A DNA stretch of 64,000 nt, from assembly GCA_005784505.1 (NCBI GenBank), contig VCAZ01000027.1, positions 3,018,765 through 3,082,764 on the forward strand. Direction: 5' to 3'. The notes beneath the pieces are model-generated. The model was not told where the DNA came from. It saw only the letters and a list, made by a program, of their open reading frames with translations, and searched no databases. This DNA comes from Bagarius yarrelli. Taxonomy: Eukaryota; Chordata; Actinopteri; Siluriformes; Sisoridae. The position numbers and the translations under genes were made by a program. Below, one piece after another: positions 46,701 to 58,559 of this stretch (its first letter is position 1; the number at the start of each line of letters is the position of its first letter).

Positions 46701-48360
46701 TTGGCTTAAAGTTGTCCTGCTAAAATGATTTTTACAAATAATAAAACAAACATTAGCAAATTTTCTACAGTGAACTTTGAATGCGACTCATGCATGATTA
46801 GATGTAAGTGCTGACACATGGACACGGTAATGAAACACAGATCATATTGATTGGAAGTCGTCTAATTCATTTTTCTCTCTCTTTCTTTTGGTTACATGCA
46901 CAGAATAGTATTTCTGCTTCGATTCAACAACTGCAACTTCATTGTGGTAAATGGTGTGTTGTCTGAAGTCAGTGAGTGGCACACTTTTTTGAGAATATTG
47001 TTTGAAACTGGAAGAAAAATGAAGTTTCCAGTTTGGAATCATTGTGGCAATGCCTGAAATAAACATGCATGTGCTGCTTTTAAAACAAAATGCACACACA
47101 CATACAGAAAAAGAGAGAGCGGAGAAAGAGCATCTGGTCCTACTTTTCCTATTACATCACAGAGAAAGAAACACTGTAGTTAGTGTGTAACATTTACTTT
47201 CAATCATTATTTGAGATTTTTAGATCTTGAAAACTTTTACAACCTTTGAAATTAAACCTCTTTTACATTGCGTTATTCCTGCATTACTCTTTATTTAAAA
47301 AATATATTTTTATTCCTATTGAAAAACAATCAGGAATTCCCTGTGAGTTCAGGTTCTCCCTGTGGGAACAAGCTTTTCTTCACAGACCTCTGGGGCTGAG
47401 AACTTTATCTTCAGGGAATGGCTGTGATGTACTGTGAGTGGAGTGTGAATGTTCTCGTTCTTCATGAAGTCCTGCATCAGCATTCTTGTGGAAGACTCCA
47501 CACTGGTTTGTGCTGATGTTGTGTTGGGTTTTAGTTGCTCTGATGATCAATAATTACATCACGTTTTGAGGTGGGAAGAAAGGATTTTTAAACAATGTAG
47601 GGATGTGAGGCTTCACCAACAGAGACATCAAAAGGATGAAATTATAGATTAGAGAAGAACCACAGAGAGTGCAAGAAGTGTGGTCCACTTACACTTAATC
47701 TGAGCATGTGTGTGGGTGATTCTATAATTGGAGATACATTTCAGAAAGAAAAAAAACCTCCTAAGAAAGAAAGGTAAAAAAGAAAAAAAACTCTTTTCAG
47801 TATCTTATTGAAAACATATTAAATTTTTATAATTAATTGCTTGCTCTATTTCCTTTTTTACTTTTAACAAATACACAGATTTCTTTGTAGTACTGTTTGG
47901 CAACTCTATTAAGAAGAAATTAGGTATTATGTATTAAAATAACCTTTTTAGACGAATATTTCACTTTCTTGCTTAAATGCAGGGAGCACATGGCACTAAT
48001 GAAATCATGAATAAAAGATTTCTATATTAACATCTGTTTAATAAATGATCGTGTTTTTTTTTTTTTATGACAACTTACAAAATTAAAAAAAATTAAACTA
48101 AAGCGCACAGATACCTTTCAGTGCTACACATCTTATCAGTGAAGGGAAAGTGACATCACTTACTGTATCTTATGTAGTTATGGAAAATATTTCCACTAAT
48201 TTAAAGGCAAAGCATGGTACGATAACAAAAGTGACACAAGATTTAGACACATTACTTGGATGTATTTCTAAAGGACTGACTAAACGATGGCTGATAGGGT
48301 ATTTTCCCTTTCTGAAATCAGTCTATGATAGATTTACTTTGATGCTCATGGTCCTTATCC
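43800..48360. other. Long AT-rich non-coding stretch
   Basis: About 4.5 kb with no gene, named mobile element or strong microsatellite. Minus-strand frames such as 44239-43958 and 47099-46842 have no recognisable domain. Confidence 0.45.
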
Positions 48361-48364
48361 TACT

Positions 48365-48590
48365 GCATCAGCCCATATGTAGTGCTGCGTATTCGTTCCA
48401 AACAATAAAAAAATTTTCCATTAGCCCATCAAACATTTTTGCAGTAGTGTTGCGGTTTTCCAAGGTGCTCTTCGGCAAACTTCAGACCCGCAGAAATGTT
48501 TTTTTTTGTTTGTTTGTTAGTTTTTTTTTCTTGTAGAGAAGCAAATTTTCCTGTGGTGTGCTGCTATGGACACACTGCCTATTCAAAGAC
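48365..48590 (-). mobile_element. Relic of a Tc1-like transposase, central part, minus strand
   Basis: Read on the minus strand: STPQENLLLYKK, then KNISAGLKFAEEHLGKPQHY, then after a stop WANGK, and in a shifted frame LLFGTNTQHYIWA. This follows the order RTPRKKPLLSKKN / ARLKFAKEHLDKPQxYW / WTDETK / LFGxNxxxYVW of Tc1-like transposases. The first catalytic D (in WTDE) is gone. The plus-strand frame 48150-48536 that crosses it is a shadow. Confidence 0.8.
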
Positions 48591-49042
48591 CTACATACTG
48601 TATAGTTATTCAGGAGTCTCATGATGAGCAGGATCATTGTTGAATGGGCAGACAGGAAGGCAGTTACTCAAATAGCAGCTTTTTACGACCATGCTGAGCG
48701 GAATCAAACAGCCGATCAGCAGATCAAGTTCCACTCTAGAAATGAGCAGCAATTGGAGGCTAGAGTGGCATTGCACACATATACACTTCACTTTTAAATA
48801 GCAACACTATATTCATATCATCATATTTACATCATAAATCATTTCATCAACCATACACTATATTTCACACTGTTGAGCTACAAATGCCACAATGGAGCTG
48901 CCTGATCCCATCCCACCCCGGACCTGTCGGACCCTTCCCTGTGACCTGCTCCAGTGGATGATACATCACCAGGGTGACCAAGGACGTCCCACTCCACCAT
49001 AAAAGACGTTCCAGCTGTTCTTTAAGGACTAATGATTTAAGT

Positions 49043-49067
49043 TGCACACACACACACACACACACAA
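49043..49067. repeat. (CA)n microsatellite
   Basis: Pure run of about 12 units. Confidence 0.95.
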
Positions 49068-49089
49068 TGTAACCACATAATTCCTGCTA

Positions 49090-49205
49090 CCTGTTTTTCA
49101 CCCAAATGAGTCTGGTTCCTCTCAAGGTTTCTTCCTATTTCCATCTCAGGGAGTTTTTCCTTGCTCATCGGGGACAAACTGATTTCTGTTTTAATTTATC
49201 GCACA
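49090..49205 (+). repeat. Second copy of the 'ggttcctctcaaggtttctt' repeat
   Basis: Aligns with 43580-43725. It lacks a stretch after acccaaatgag and part of the middle, but keeps gaggaaccaga's complement order and gggacaaactgatttctgtt. Confidence 0.7.
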
Positions 49206-49439
49206 GACAGTTTTAAGGAAGCATTTCTCTATTATTCTTCTCTGTTATGCTGGGTAGGGTGATATGGTACAAGGTTCTGCTTAAAAGGCGCTCCTATATC
49301 AAGGCATATAGGAATTTTACCAGCATAAATGACAGGTATTAATAATTTGGTATGGTAGCTATAGTGAATATTTAGAATGTATTATATACACGACAATGAA
49401 TACTTTCTGTATAATAACTACAGTGTATAAAATAACTAA

Positions 49440-49922
49440 AATTCTAATACAGTACGCATAACCGATGAGAATTTGTACACTTATATGTGCAACAACTGTG
49501 AATTTGTCCTATAAATACATTAAATGCAATAACTAAATATTTTCTCAATGGCTAAGCATGTGCAATAACTGACCTTTTCTGCGTAAGATTTTGTGCAATA
49601 TCGACGACCATATGTGCAATATAGACAGAGGGATGGCATGTGAGCGAAGGAGAAAGTGTGCAATTGTGCTTTGTTTTGCGACTGTCACCATCGACAGTAT
49701 GTGCAATAGCTAAAAAAACGCGCAGAACTATGAATTTATGCGGTGCATATATATATGTGCAATATTTTTGTGGATGGAAGGGATGCGGGGAGGGGAGGGT
49801 GTATGTGCAATATATTTAATATGTTGCTTTTTCCGAGAAGCAGCTGCTATTTCTGTTGCTGTTGTTGTTAAGAACCAAAATAAAACCCTAAAAATAAATA
49901 AAATCAAAAAAAAAAAAAAAAA
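49440..49922 (+). mobile_element. Retroposon 3' region with reiterated TGTGCAATA and a poly(A) tail
   Basis: The motif tgtgcaata or a one-base variant recurs about nine times between 49485 and 49820 at uneven spacing. It is followed by an aataaaa-containing stretch and a run of about 20 A (49903-49922). From memory, repeated tgtgcaata words occur in the 3' UTRs of some fish LINEs, so this is most likely a LINE 3' end inserted with its poly(A). No reverse transcriptase remains upstream. Confidence 0.6.
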
Positions 49923-50119
49923 ATGTATATGCCATTAAAATAACTTAATATTTTATTTTAAATAAGTTATTTTTATAAAAAACAATACACACCAGAATGC
50001 CGTTCTATTGGTTTATGTCATAATATGCTGTTGACCTTTAGTTTATTTATTGACTTTCAATTACTGACTTATTTATAACTGTTTATAATTATGTTACTAA
50101 ATGATTAGGATTATGCGAT

Positions 50120-50440
50120 TCCTCATACTCACACACACTCACCAGAACTCATACACACCCTACTACAACCGCACAACCGCGTATTAAATTTCATCAGTCA
50201 CTTTATCTGCACACTGTTATATACCATAAAATATGCAGTATACTTTAATTTTTTTTAATTCTAATCTAAATAATTCTAATTTAATTTTATTCTATTTTTT
50301 CTGCATATAATTTGATTTTATTTAATTCTTTTTTTTCAAATTCGGAGAGTCGTAATTAAAAATAGTAAAAATATTTTACTATATGTTGTGCTGTGTGTAA
50401 TCCTGTATGTGACAAATAAAATTGGAATTTAATCCAATTT
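50120..50440 (+). mobile_element. LINE 3' UTR tail
   Basis: Same order as 22049-22305: 'tttatctgcacactgttatatacca', then attcggagagtcgtaa, then 'atgttgtgctgtgtgtaatcctg' and gtgacaaataaaattggaat. It extends further 5' (cacacactcaccagaactc). Confidence 0.8.
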
Positions 50441-50548
50441 TCATCATTTCATAAGGTTTTAATGTGATTTATCACAATATAGTTATGCTGTAATATTCAC
50501 ATTAACATAATCCAATAAACTAATTTGCATCTGTTATTTGCTGGGTCA

Positions 50549-50600
50549 AAACATTATATTTAACTTGCTGGTTATATTTAAACATTATATTTAACTTGCT
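50549..50600. repeat. 21-bp direct repeat
   Basis: aaacattatatttaacttgc (plus t) occurs at 50549-50569 and again at 50580-50600. A local duplication. Confidence 0.9.
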
Positions 50601-50604
50601 TCTT

Positions 50605-51660
50605 CGGTTGCTGTTGCTGTTTTAATATCTGTTGCTAAAAGCCTTTATCTGCTACGCATGATAACACAAGGTCATGTGGTTAAATTCACTATTATGATTC
50701 AAGTTACCCTTTCAAAACATCGTAAAATAAAGTCATGCCTCATAATTAGTTTATCTTTCTTTCTCTTTCCTCTTTTTCTTTCTTTTTACTCTCCTTTTTT
50801 TAACTATAAAGATCTCATTTCCCAATATTTTTCTATAGAAAAGGAAGTTGGAGCTCATAAATCTTAAAATTTGTGAAATCCCAGTACCTGAATTGAAGCT
50901 AATGCAGATCACAGGATGTTTTTACAGCATCTATATTTTAATCCATGGCTGGTTTATTTCATGTGTTGTGGTGTGTTATGTGATTTATTAAACCGGGGCC
51001 GTCTTTCTGAGCCAGTCAGCGATAAAACTGTAATCAGTTTACACAGGGAAGTGCAGGCGGTCAACAGTGTTGCACAGTAAACACACACACACACACACAC
51101 ACACAGTTCTTTTCTACATTCTCTCTAAAAATGTCTGTCATAAGCACACACATTACAAACCCTGTAAGGACTGTGTACATCCACGGATGTTTTCTGTTCC
51201 TGTCATGCAGGCAGGATATCCAGAATCTCTGATCTTAATCAGCTGTGTACTGTTTCGACAACTGGTCATGCATGTTGAACCCTTGCCAAGCCCTGAATTT
51301 CTCTATACTTTCAAGTTTTACACCCTGAAACTTATATAGGTTTAACTGTTATTATATGTGTTATACCACACTTATATACAAAATTGTTCAATTTAAACAA
51401 GGGTGGGGTAGCTGGGTTTAGCACACAGTAAATGGCCAAAAATTGGTCTAGGTCTAATTATCACACTTATATCTCACTTATATGTGACTGTTTTGCAAAC
51501 TGTTCCACAAAAAATAGAAGTTTTTCATATAGAATGAGCATTATATGCTGTAGTAGTATCATTTTGTCCTGTGTTTTAGCAAGACCATGATGCTTTGGAC
51601 ATAGTGATGTTCATTATGTCGTGATTTGTTAAGGTTAGGATAGAAGAACTCAAGCGGCTT
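50605..51660. other. Non-coding stretch with a CA microsatellite
   Basis: The CA run is at 51080-51105. No gene recognised. Confidence 0.5.
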
Positions 51661-51664
51661 AAAT

Positions 51665-51843
51665 AAAGCTTCACATTTCTGGCATTTGGAAGAGTTTGAC
51701 ATGTTATGCAAAATTATTCAGAGAAACTTACATTTATAACATTCATCCAACTGAGCATAGGAGTCCAGCAGTGGCAGCTTGGTTGTGTTGAGAATTAACC
51801 CTCTGATCAGCAGGCCAGCACCATAACCACTGAACTACCACAA
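51665..51843 (-). mobile_element. SINE2, diverged, minus strand
   Basis: Keeps 'ttctggcatttggaagag', 'caactgagcataggagtccagcagtggcag' and the head side 'caccataaccactgaactacca'. Its head faces the head of the next copy. Confidence 0.7.
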
Positions 51844-51951
51844 AACTATTGAATTCTTATGGGATGAACAGGTTCCTGTCTGCACGCTTGGCTCGTTCAC
51901 ACAGCAATAATAATTGAATAAAGTTTATTTCTGTCACATGATTACAAAATG

Positions 51952-52108
51952 GTAGCTCAGAGCTTAAGGTGTTAGACTGCTGTCTATCAATAAGCCGCCC
52001 ACTGCTGGGCCTGAGCAAGGCCCTTAACACTCAATTGCCCAGTCGGTAAAAAATATAATGTAATTCGCTTTAGATAAGGGCATCCACTGAATGCTAAAAA
52101 TATACACT
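51952..52108 (+). mobile_element. SINE2, diverged, plus strand
   Basis: Reads ggtagctcagagcttaaggt, 'gttagactgctgtc', 'gggcctgagcaaggcccttaacactcaattgc' and 'cgctttagataagggcatcc'. The B-box segment is deleted. Confidence 0.75.
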
Positions 52109-52109
52109 T

Positions 52110-52744
52110 TACTATCCTTTCCTTTACTCCACATTACTATACCATACTTTACTCTTCTCTGGTATACTCTCCTCTACTCTATTATAATTTGCTGTACTGT
52201 CCTCCGCTATACTATCCTCGACGTTTTACTAAAAAACATTTATTGTGGTTTGGTAGTCATGGTTTAGAAGTATTCCACTAAATTCATGATGAGGTACGAC
52301 ATGATAACTACCGAGACCGGCAAGATTACCATCACTCCTGGCTACATTCCGGATATAAATTGTGAACCATTGTGTGCCACTGAACAAACTGAACACCTAA
52401 TGGCCTAATGCCAAATCTTTTTCAGCTCGCGCCACATAGTGTAAGCATATCTTATATTGATCACTTCCTCTTTCTTTTTCTCGCCTCCTCTGACAAAGCT
52501 CTCTTTGGTTTGCCTTATATTTACTTGTTTGCTAACTCCATCCAAGCTATGAGTAAAATGTGCGACTTTTGCCGTACTGGCAGAGGAACATGAAACAAAC
52601 AGAGTGTGGATGTAGCTATTAGGAGGCTGCTCAGTTAGCTGCGTCAATACAAATTGTCCGGTTAAGAGTTGTTCACGCACTAAAATAATTTTTAAGGTCA
52701 GAAAACTACATAGCGTTTCTTTAAGAAAATAAAACAGACACTGA
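52110..52744. other. Non-coding stretch downstream of the minus-strand gene
   Basis: No gene recognised. It starts with imperfect repeats of a 'ctttactctt/tactatac'-like pattern (52100-52215). Confidence 0.45.
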
Positions 52745-55645
52745 TATGGGCACATCTGTGCTTTATTGCTGTACAGAATTTTTTTATAAAATGTTTAATT
52801 AAATCAAAATATGTTTCGCACAGACACGCATGATTTGGAGCAATTCTTGGATTTTGTAATGCATATAAAGAACACAAAAAGAAAAAAACAGGAAACTGTG
52901 GCGTCAGAAATGCAGTGACCTCCATGTTGATGCAGTAATATACAATGATGTGTTTAGAGAGATCGAGCAAGCACAGAAACTCAAGCTGCCTATTTTGGTC
53001 TGGGAAACTGCAAGTGACTGCTAAGGGGACATACAAAATCTTTTTTCATTTTTTAATCCAAAGTCAGTCCTTAAAATTACACCTTGCACCAGTGACTTGT
53101 TAAAAAAAAGGATGTTTTTTGGTGTTAAGTAAGAGGCAGGGGGTTCACATTACATGAATAGAATAGAATGTCCACACAGTCCGGAAAGTTCCACAGCACC
53201 ACATGAGACGGCGAATGATATGTTTGTCTGATCACAATGCAGCACACTAGACACCAAGTAACCATGTAGTGTGCTATTCATGCTCTAAGGTATTTTTTAA
53301 AGTATACTGTAAAAATGGGTTCCTACTGTACAACTGGAATGACATTATGATAAAGAATTATTTCGGATTAGAAAAAAAACCCCAAAATGTCATCTACACT
53401 AACCCTGCAAAAAAGTAACTCTATTTGCAAACACCCTAAAGAATAAATTAGCTGATTATCTTAAAAATCCTTCATCCAGCATGTCACAAGCACTGTAGTA
53501 CAGTGTCCAGAGTGACACACCATCATCAAGCTTGATGCTTGTCCTGTCGCATCCTGTCACACCCAGATTTCACTTCATATACCAAACCCCAGGACACAAT
53601 CCCCCCAGGCCACCAGTCATCAATTTCATTACTTAGCACAGCCTAAAATTTATTTTCGAACTTTATGGCATAAGAATTATTCTATTATTATTATTATATA
53701 AAAGCATCCTTTAAAATTAAGGGTCAATGTGATTCAATGGGGTTTGGCAGCGATGTTTTTCTCGTTTAATCCCTCAGCGGATGTTTGGCTATAAATCTGG
53801 ATAGGTTAGAACATGACGTTAAATAATCTTTTCAGTTGATAAATATGGTCATTTACAGTAATTTCTATAAATACATTTACAATCACCAGATCAGTTCCAT
53901 TCTATAGATAGTAAGTGGCAAAGTTCTTGAGAAAGACTAATCCAGGGATAAATGTAAATTTCAGCGGTAGTTCAGCACAGAAAGATGGAGAATCTGTGTG
54001 GAGAAAATCCAACAGTTTTTACATTAGCCTCTGGTCTGTGGTATTGTTTTTTACAGCTGGTACAAGAATGTGCTTAGTTTTACATTCTTACATTCTGTAC
54101 AATCATTCGGACAGGCTGGTCGCTAACTAAATCGATAGGATGGCATTTATGGGGTGAATGAAATTAAGTTAAGGGGCTAAATTTATTCATGTCAGTATAA
54201 AATACATAAAATAACATGATGACAGTTAATGACTAAAAAATCATTAAGAAAATATGGGAAAATATCTTAAAATTCAGAACAGTGCACAGATAAAGTGTAT
54301 ATTCTGATAATCGTACCTATTTGAGTGCCGTTGCAGAGATAATACTGTCGTGTCTAAAGATTGGAATTGTGAAACTTATTATTCCGTTTATCAACTCCAG
54401 TCCAGGTGGAGCTCAAGACTATTAAACACAGAGCGATTCCACGTGAGGCTTTTACACAAATTACAAAATTAACACTTGCTTTATATCTTTTTTTTGAGAC
54501 GGTATTTACTTATACTAATTAAAAATAAATGACAGCTTGAGGCTTTAAACAAGACCAGAGACGACATGGTGGAGTTCAAGTAATTGCACCCCGACAGCTT
54601 TTTTTTTTGCATTATGTTCAGCTGGCAGCCAGAAGTCACACCTATATAAGTACAGAATGTGAACAAAAACACACACACACATCCCTGTACAATTACTGAC
54701 ACAATGCACTGTTTGTGCTGTAATCTGGCCAACTGCCACCACGCAGGCATGGATTTCTCCCAACCTTTAAAATCGGGTAATGTTACTGAATGTCGATTCT
54801 AGTCGATTAGTTCTGTTTGTCTGTTGACATCCAGAAAATGGAGAAAAGTCTGTTTAACATATTTTTAGTATCATTGATTTTCTTTTTGTCTGTCTATGTT
54901 GGCACTGAGTTGTGCAATATATTTGACTTATTCCGTTGAACTTGTGCTTTGCAGCTGAAACTGGTGCTCGTGTCAGATGAAAGTGCACCTAGGAAATCAT
55001 TGAGAGTTTACGTGAACCCGCAACAGGTTAACAAAACCTATTTTTAATGCCCGTGACCTCTGAAGGTGGGTCTCAGAAGCACCTGAAAGAGTTAAGACAT
55101 AGCTGCGTCGCTAAACCTGAAGTAAAGACATAGTTTACAAAGAGGGTCAGCACAAAGAGACTCATTATGTAAACTGTAGAAATGTCTGTAGCCCAGACCC
55201 AAATTCCAAATCCGGGCCACCAGTACCACCTTTCATCAAACTGAGGCAACTTAAACAAAATTACAGAAGCAGCCAGAACCAGTTTGATCTAAAGTAGCAT
55301 TGCTGAAAAACGTTTTGCAAATACAGAACTACAGTACAGCGGCTCGATCGGTCTCTTCCACATAGCATTCAGATATGACAGCTGTAGACTTGTAGTAGAC
55401 AGAAGGTCACCGGGACATGTGACATGGCAGTATGTCCTTTGGGTTCCATATTATTTTGTGCCTAGCCTGAGAGACAGCTATGAGGTTCTCGTATGCCTCA
55501 TCCAAATCATAAGTGATAAGAGAGACAGAAAAACAGGCAGCAGAAAAGGACAGAGACAATCGATTTCCTGCCTCGAGGATGACTGATCAGCAGAGGTTCC
55601 ACTTTTTTTAGTGTGGACTTTTCTTGGTCGTATTTCTCTTGTGCT
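52745..55645 (-). other. Candidate 3' UTR of an unidentified minus-strand gene
   Basis: Follows the candidate terminal coding exon directly, with no further strong splice signals noticed. It ends shortly past an AATAAA at 52767-52762 set in gcaataaagcaca, the arrangement of a genuine cleavage signal. The 2.9-kb length is ordinary for a vertebrate 3' UTR. Frames inside it (for example 53036-52698) have no domain and are taken as non-coding. Earlier AATAAA words occur, for example near 54186, so shorter forms are possible. No transcript evidence is available. Confidence 0.4.
52762..52767 (-). terminator. Candidate polyadenylation signal AATAAA
   Basis: On the minus strand the text is cagcaataaagcacagatg. 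It is the last good signal before repeat-like DNA resumes. Cleavage would be expected about 15-25 bases on. Confidence 0.4.
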
Positions 55646-55785
55646 TTAGCAGTAATGTGGGCGAGTTTTGTGTGTGGAGCCAGGCATTCTGCCAGTCTCT
55701 CTGACCATCACACACTCCTCCTCCGTCTCATCAGCTCCTGAAACGTAGAAACCTGTTTCCTCCCCACACACAATCGCTGGATATC
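55646..55785 (-). CDS. Candidate 3'-terminal coding exon, gene not identified
   Basis: On the minus strand a long pyrimidine tract ending cttcttttctctctttttct + ag (AG at 55787-55786) is a textbook splice acceptor. The exon would start at 55785 with GATATCCAGCG. Two reading phases stay open. One gives 46 residues ending at the TAA at 55648-55646 (YPAIVCGEETGFYVSGADET, then EEECVMVRETGRMPGSTHK, ending PHYC). The other starts in phase 0 and gives 25 residues ending at the TGA at 55710-55708 (DIQRLCVGRK to MRRRRSV). The acid-rich first version looks slightly more protein-like, but the true phase depends on the upstream exon, which I could not find with certainty. I recognise neither sequence. 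Confidence 0.4.
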
Positions 55786-55789
55786 CTAG

Positions 55790-58135
55790 AAAAAGAGAGA
55801 AAAGAAGACTTCGCTTTAAATGAGTGGACTGATATCCCTTGGAATACCACATAAGTAGAACACTTATCAGATACACAGTTTTAAATTTATATTACATTTC
55901 AATGAACATCAAACAGCAGAACAAAAAGGATAAAGAAAAGCTGATATGGTGGAAAATAATATTAAAATATAAATGACCAAATGTCAAAATGTTATAATTT
56001 CTGGTAGCACTTTTGGGCAGGTACTCTTTATTTTTAGTAGCCTGAAATAAATCTGAATTCCCTGAATAATAAAAATTTTTTTTTTTAGGGAGATTAATGC
56101 AAAGAAGACAACATCACTCAAAATCAAAATCATCAATCAAAATCAAAGGAGACAGACCAACGGGCAGGGCGGAACATATTTTGGTAGACCGACTGGAAGA
56201 CACAATAGGCAGGCTCCACAGGACGCCGGGCTAGCCATTTTGCGAGCCCCGGTTAAGTATTTATGATTTTTTTTCACCCAAATTGTCCGAATTACGAATA
56301 CCTACATTACCCATGAATATATGTATAAAAAAAGTTTGATTAATATATACGAGCTAAGACCTAATCCATCATACAAAGGCAATCAATTTGAAAATAAATA
56401 AATAACATTACAGCTGGGTTACAAAAAAACTCACATGGCCTAAGACTCAAAGAGTCTCAAAAGGTTCTTCCCTGCTATTTAGTTTTGCCATGTTTAAAGC
56501 TACGTTTTTGTAATCTAGGGTAGCAAAGCACTGCAAGTAATACTGATTACAGCCTGACTACTGCAAGAACCGTTCAGAAACAGTGCACTAGAACATCTCT
56601 GATCACTTTCCTTATCTAATAGAAACCTGTTTACAAAGACTAATACATGAAAATAGTGGAAACCAAAATTGTTGCAAGTACAGCAGAATAAAGGTGCATT
56701 CGAGAAATCCAGGGCATCCATAGAGAACTAGAGTTGACCCACTCGCTCTTTCACACAAACAGACAGACAAAACCCAGCCAAATCCATTATTTACACCTAT
56801 GTGTTTATATAGTCCTCTCTTATCCCGTATTAAAAAAAACACAGGGACCTCGAGATCACACACATCAATTAAAAGTCCTTGGTTCGTTGACAACTATTTA
56901 TTTAACCGGACTAGTCCATGTGATCGCATCTCATGAATAATCAACAGATCATTGACACCATACTGATGGAATATTCCATTTTTTTTTGCAATTCTAATGT
57001 GATCAATATTCCCCTGTGTGTTGTGTCACCACAGAGGCACAAGGTGCGTCTACCCTTGTCAAGCCAGTGACATGCACATGCCTAACGTATATATATGGCA
57101 CAACATGAACATAGCTCAGGAATAAACTGCTTATCTGATCGACAGAATAATTAATGCAAAGAAGGTCTCAGAGCCAACCTGGGGAAGCATATATTTTAAA
57201 CAGCAACGTCAGGGTTGACTGGTCAGTATAAAATCCCCCATATTTGCATAGAAGAATGAAGAATCCTCTTACATATAACCTCTGACTGGAGCTTGATGAG
57301 GTTTGTTCCTAAATGTCACCATGTGGAAAGGTCAGGAGGACATATTAGCCTTATCTCATATATATATATATACATATATACATACGCCATTGAAGTGCAT
57401 AGACGACATTATCCACAAATCTATTCAACTGATTTAAAAACTGACGGCAGAGGGAACAACTTTTAAGAAACATTATCGCTACAATGTTAAGCAAAGGTTA
57501 GTCCTATATTCACCTACTCATCAATTTTGTATCCTGCATGTCATTCTCTTTTACAGTCTTTTCCAGTACCCGCACGCACAGCTACACATAAAATAGATCT
57601 CCATCATTTACAGTGAAATGCTGAAAAAAATCATATACTTTGTAAACCTGTGTTCTGTAAAAATGCAATGGTTACACTAAGCATAAATTAAAAAAAATGC
57701 TGGTGTGTTACTGTAAAGACTTGCAGAATATGGAAAAGGGAGTAAAATAATAAGTGAATAAAAAGTGCTTTTTATTAGTACTATTCAGAAAGGACTAATT
57801 ATCCAAACGATGTTTGAGGTACAGTTCTTATCAGCCGACGTCTGTGATTTTATGTACGAATTCTAACATCATTCTAACATCATCAGTAACATTATTACTA
57901 AGATAGGAGTGTCTGTGTCTTACATGGACATGGATCACATGTTCAGGGTGTTCAGGGATACTTATTTTGTGGTTTTTAAACATTTTGGAAAAATTGTAAT
58001 TAAAAATAAACGCATTTAACATGATTTTATAGAACTGGGTATTGTTAATAAACACTGTGGAATAAAAATATCTTACCATATATAAATTACACATATTAAG
58101 TGCAGTGCAGAAACAAAAGCCTGACACTGATATAA
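55790..58135 (-). other. Presumed intron with a small CpG-rich patch and a TA run
   Basis: Between the two candidate exons. At 56165-56260 is a CpG-rich island of sequence; its complement opens with an ATG (MASPASCGACLLCLPVGL) and stops after about 31 codons. It has no support as a gene. A TA/TATACA run lies at 57358-57386. The rest is AT-rich and unremarkable. Confidence 0.35.
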
Positions 58136-58136
58136 C

Positions 58137-58319
58137 ATTTACATTTACATTTGCCAGACGCCCTTATCCAGAGCGACTTACAATATGCCTTGTTATATAA
58201 CTAAGCAATTGGGGGTTAAGGGCCTTGCTCAGGTGGCTTGGTGGAGCTGGGAATCGATCCCACAACCTTCGGGATGGTAATCCAACACCTTAACCTTAAC
58301 CATGAGCCACCACTTCCCC
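58137..58319 (-). mobile_element. SINE2, nearly intact, minus strand
   Basis: Complement: head ggggaagtggtggctcatgg, B box gggatcgattccc (58250-58262 region), middle 'gagcaaggcccttaaccccc', tail 'gtcgctctggataagggcgt' and 'ctggcaaatgtaaatgt'. Part of the middle (gttgggcccc) is missing. It is head-to-head with the next copy. Confidence 0.92.
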
Positions 58320-58370
58320 ATATAACACATTATACAGCCAAAAATCTACACCAATTAGGGTTAAGTTATA

Positions 58371-58557
58371 GTGGTACCGCAGTGGTTAAGTTGTTGGACT
58401 GCTAATTGGAGATGTGGGGTTCGATTCCCAGCACTGCCAGGTTGCCACTGTTGGGCCCCTGAGCAAGGCTCTTAACCCCCAATTGCTCAGTTGTATAAAA
58501 GAGATAAAAGTAAGTCACTCTGGATAAGAGCTTCTGCCAAAATGACGTAAATGTAAG
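58371..58557 (+). mobile_element. SINE2, nearly intact, plus strand, with pol III boxes
   Basis: The tRNA-like head has an A box (tggtaccgcagtgg, 58372-58385) and a perfect B box GGTTCGATTCC (58418-58428), spaced about as in a tRNA gene. The body follows (ccactgttgggcccctgagc, 'aaggctcttaaccccc') and the tail tcactctggataagagcttc + tgcc, ending aaatgtaag. This is the best candidate for a copy still able to start an RNA polymerase III transcript. Confidence 0.93.
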
Positions 58558-58559
58558 GC

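Noticed and set aside
48150..48536. 128-codon plus-strand frame as a gene
   Set aside because: Its second half is the antisense of a Tc1-like transposase relic; the first half has no domain.
55060..55258. Trp-rich minus-strand frame (WYWWPGFGIWVW) as a membrane protein exon
   Set aside because: Lies within the candidate 3' UTR, lacks convincing splice sites, and the residue pattern follows local sequence bias; no known domain.
58371..58557. Functional tRNA gene
   Set aside because: A and B boxes are present, but the sequence continues into the SINE2 body and does not fold as a complete tRNA with an acceptor stem.
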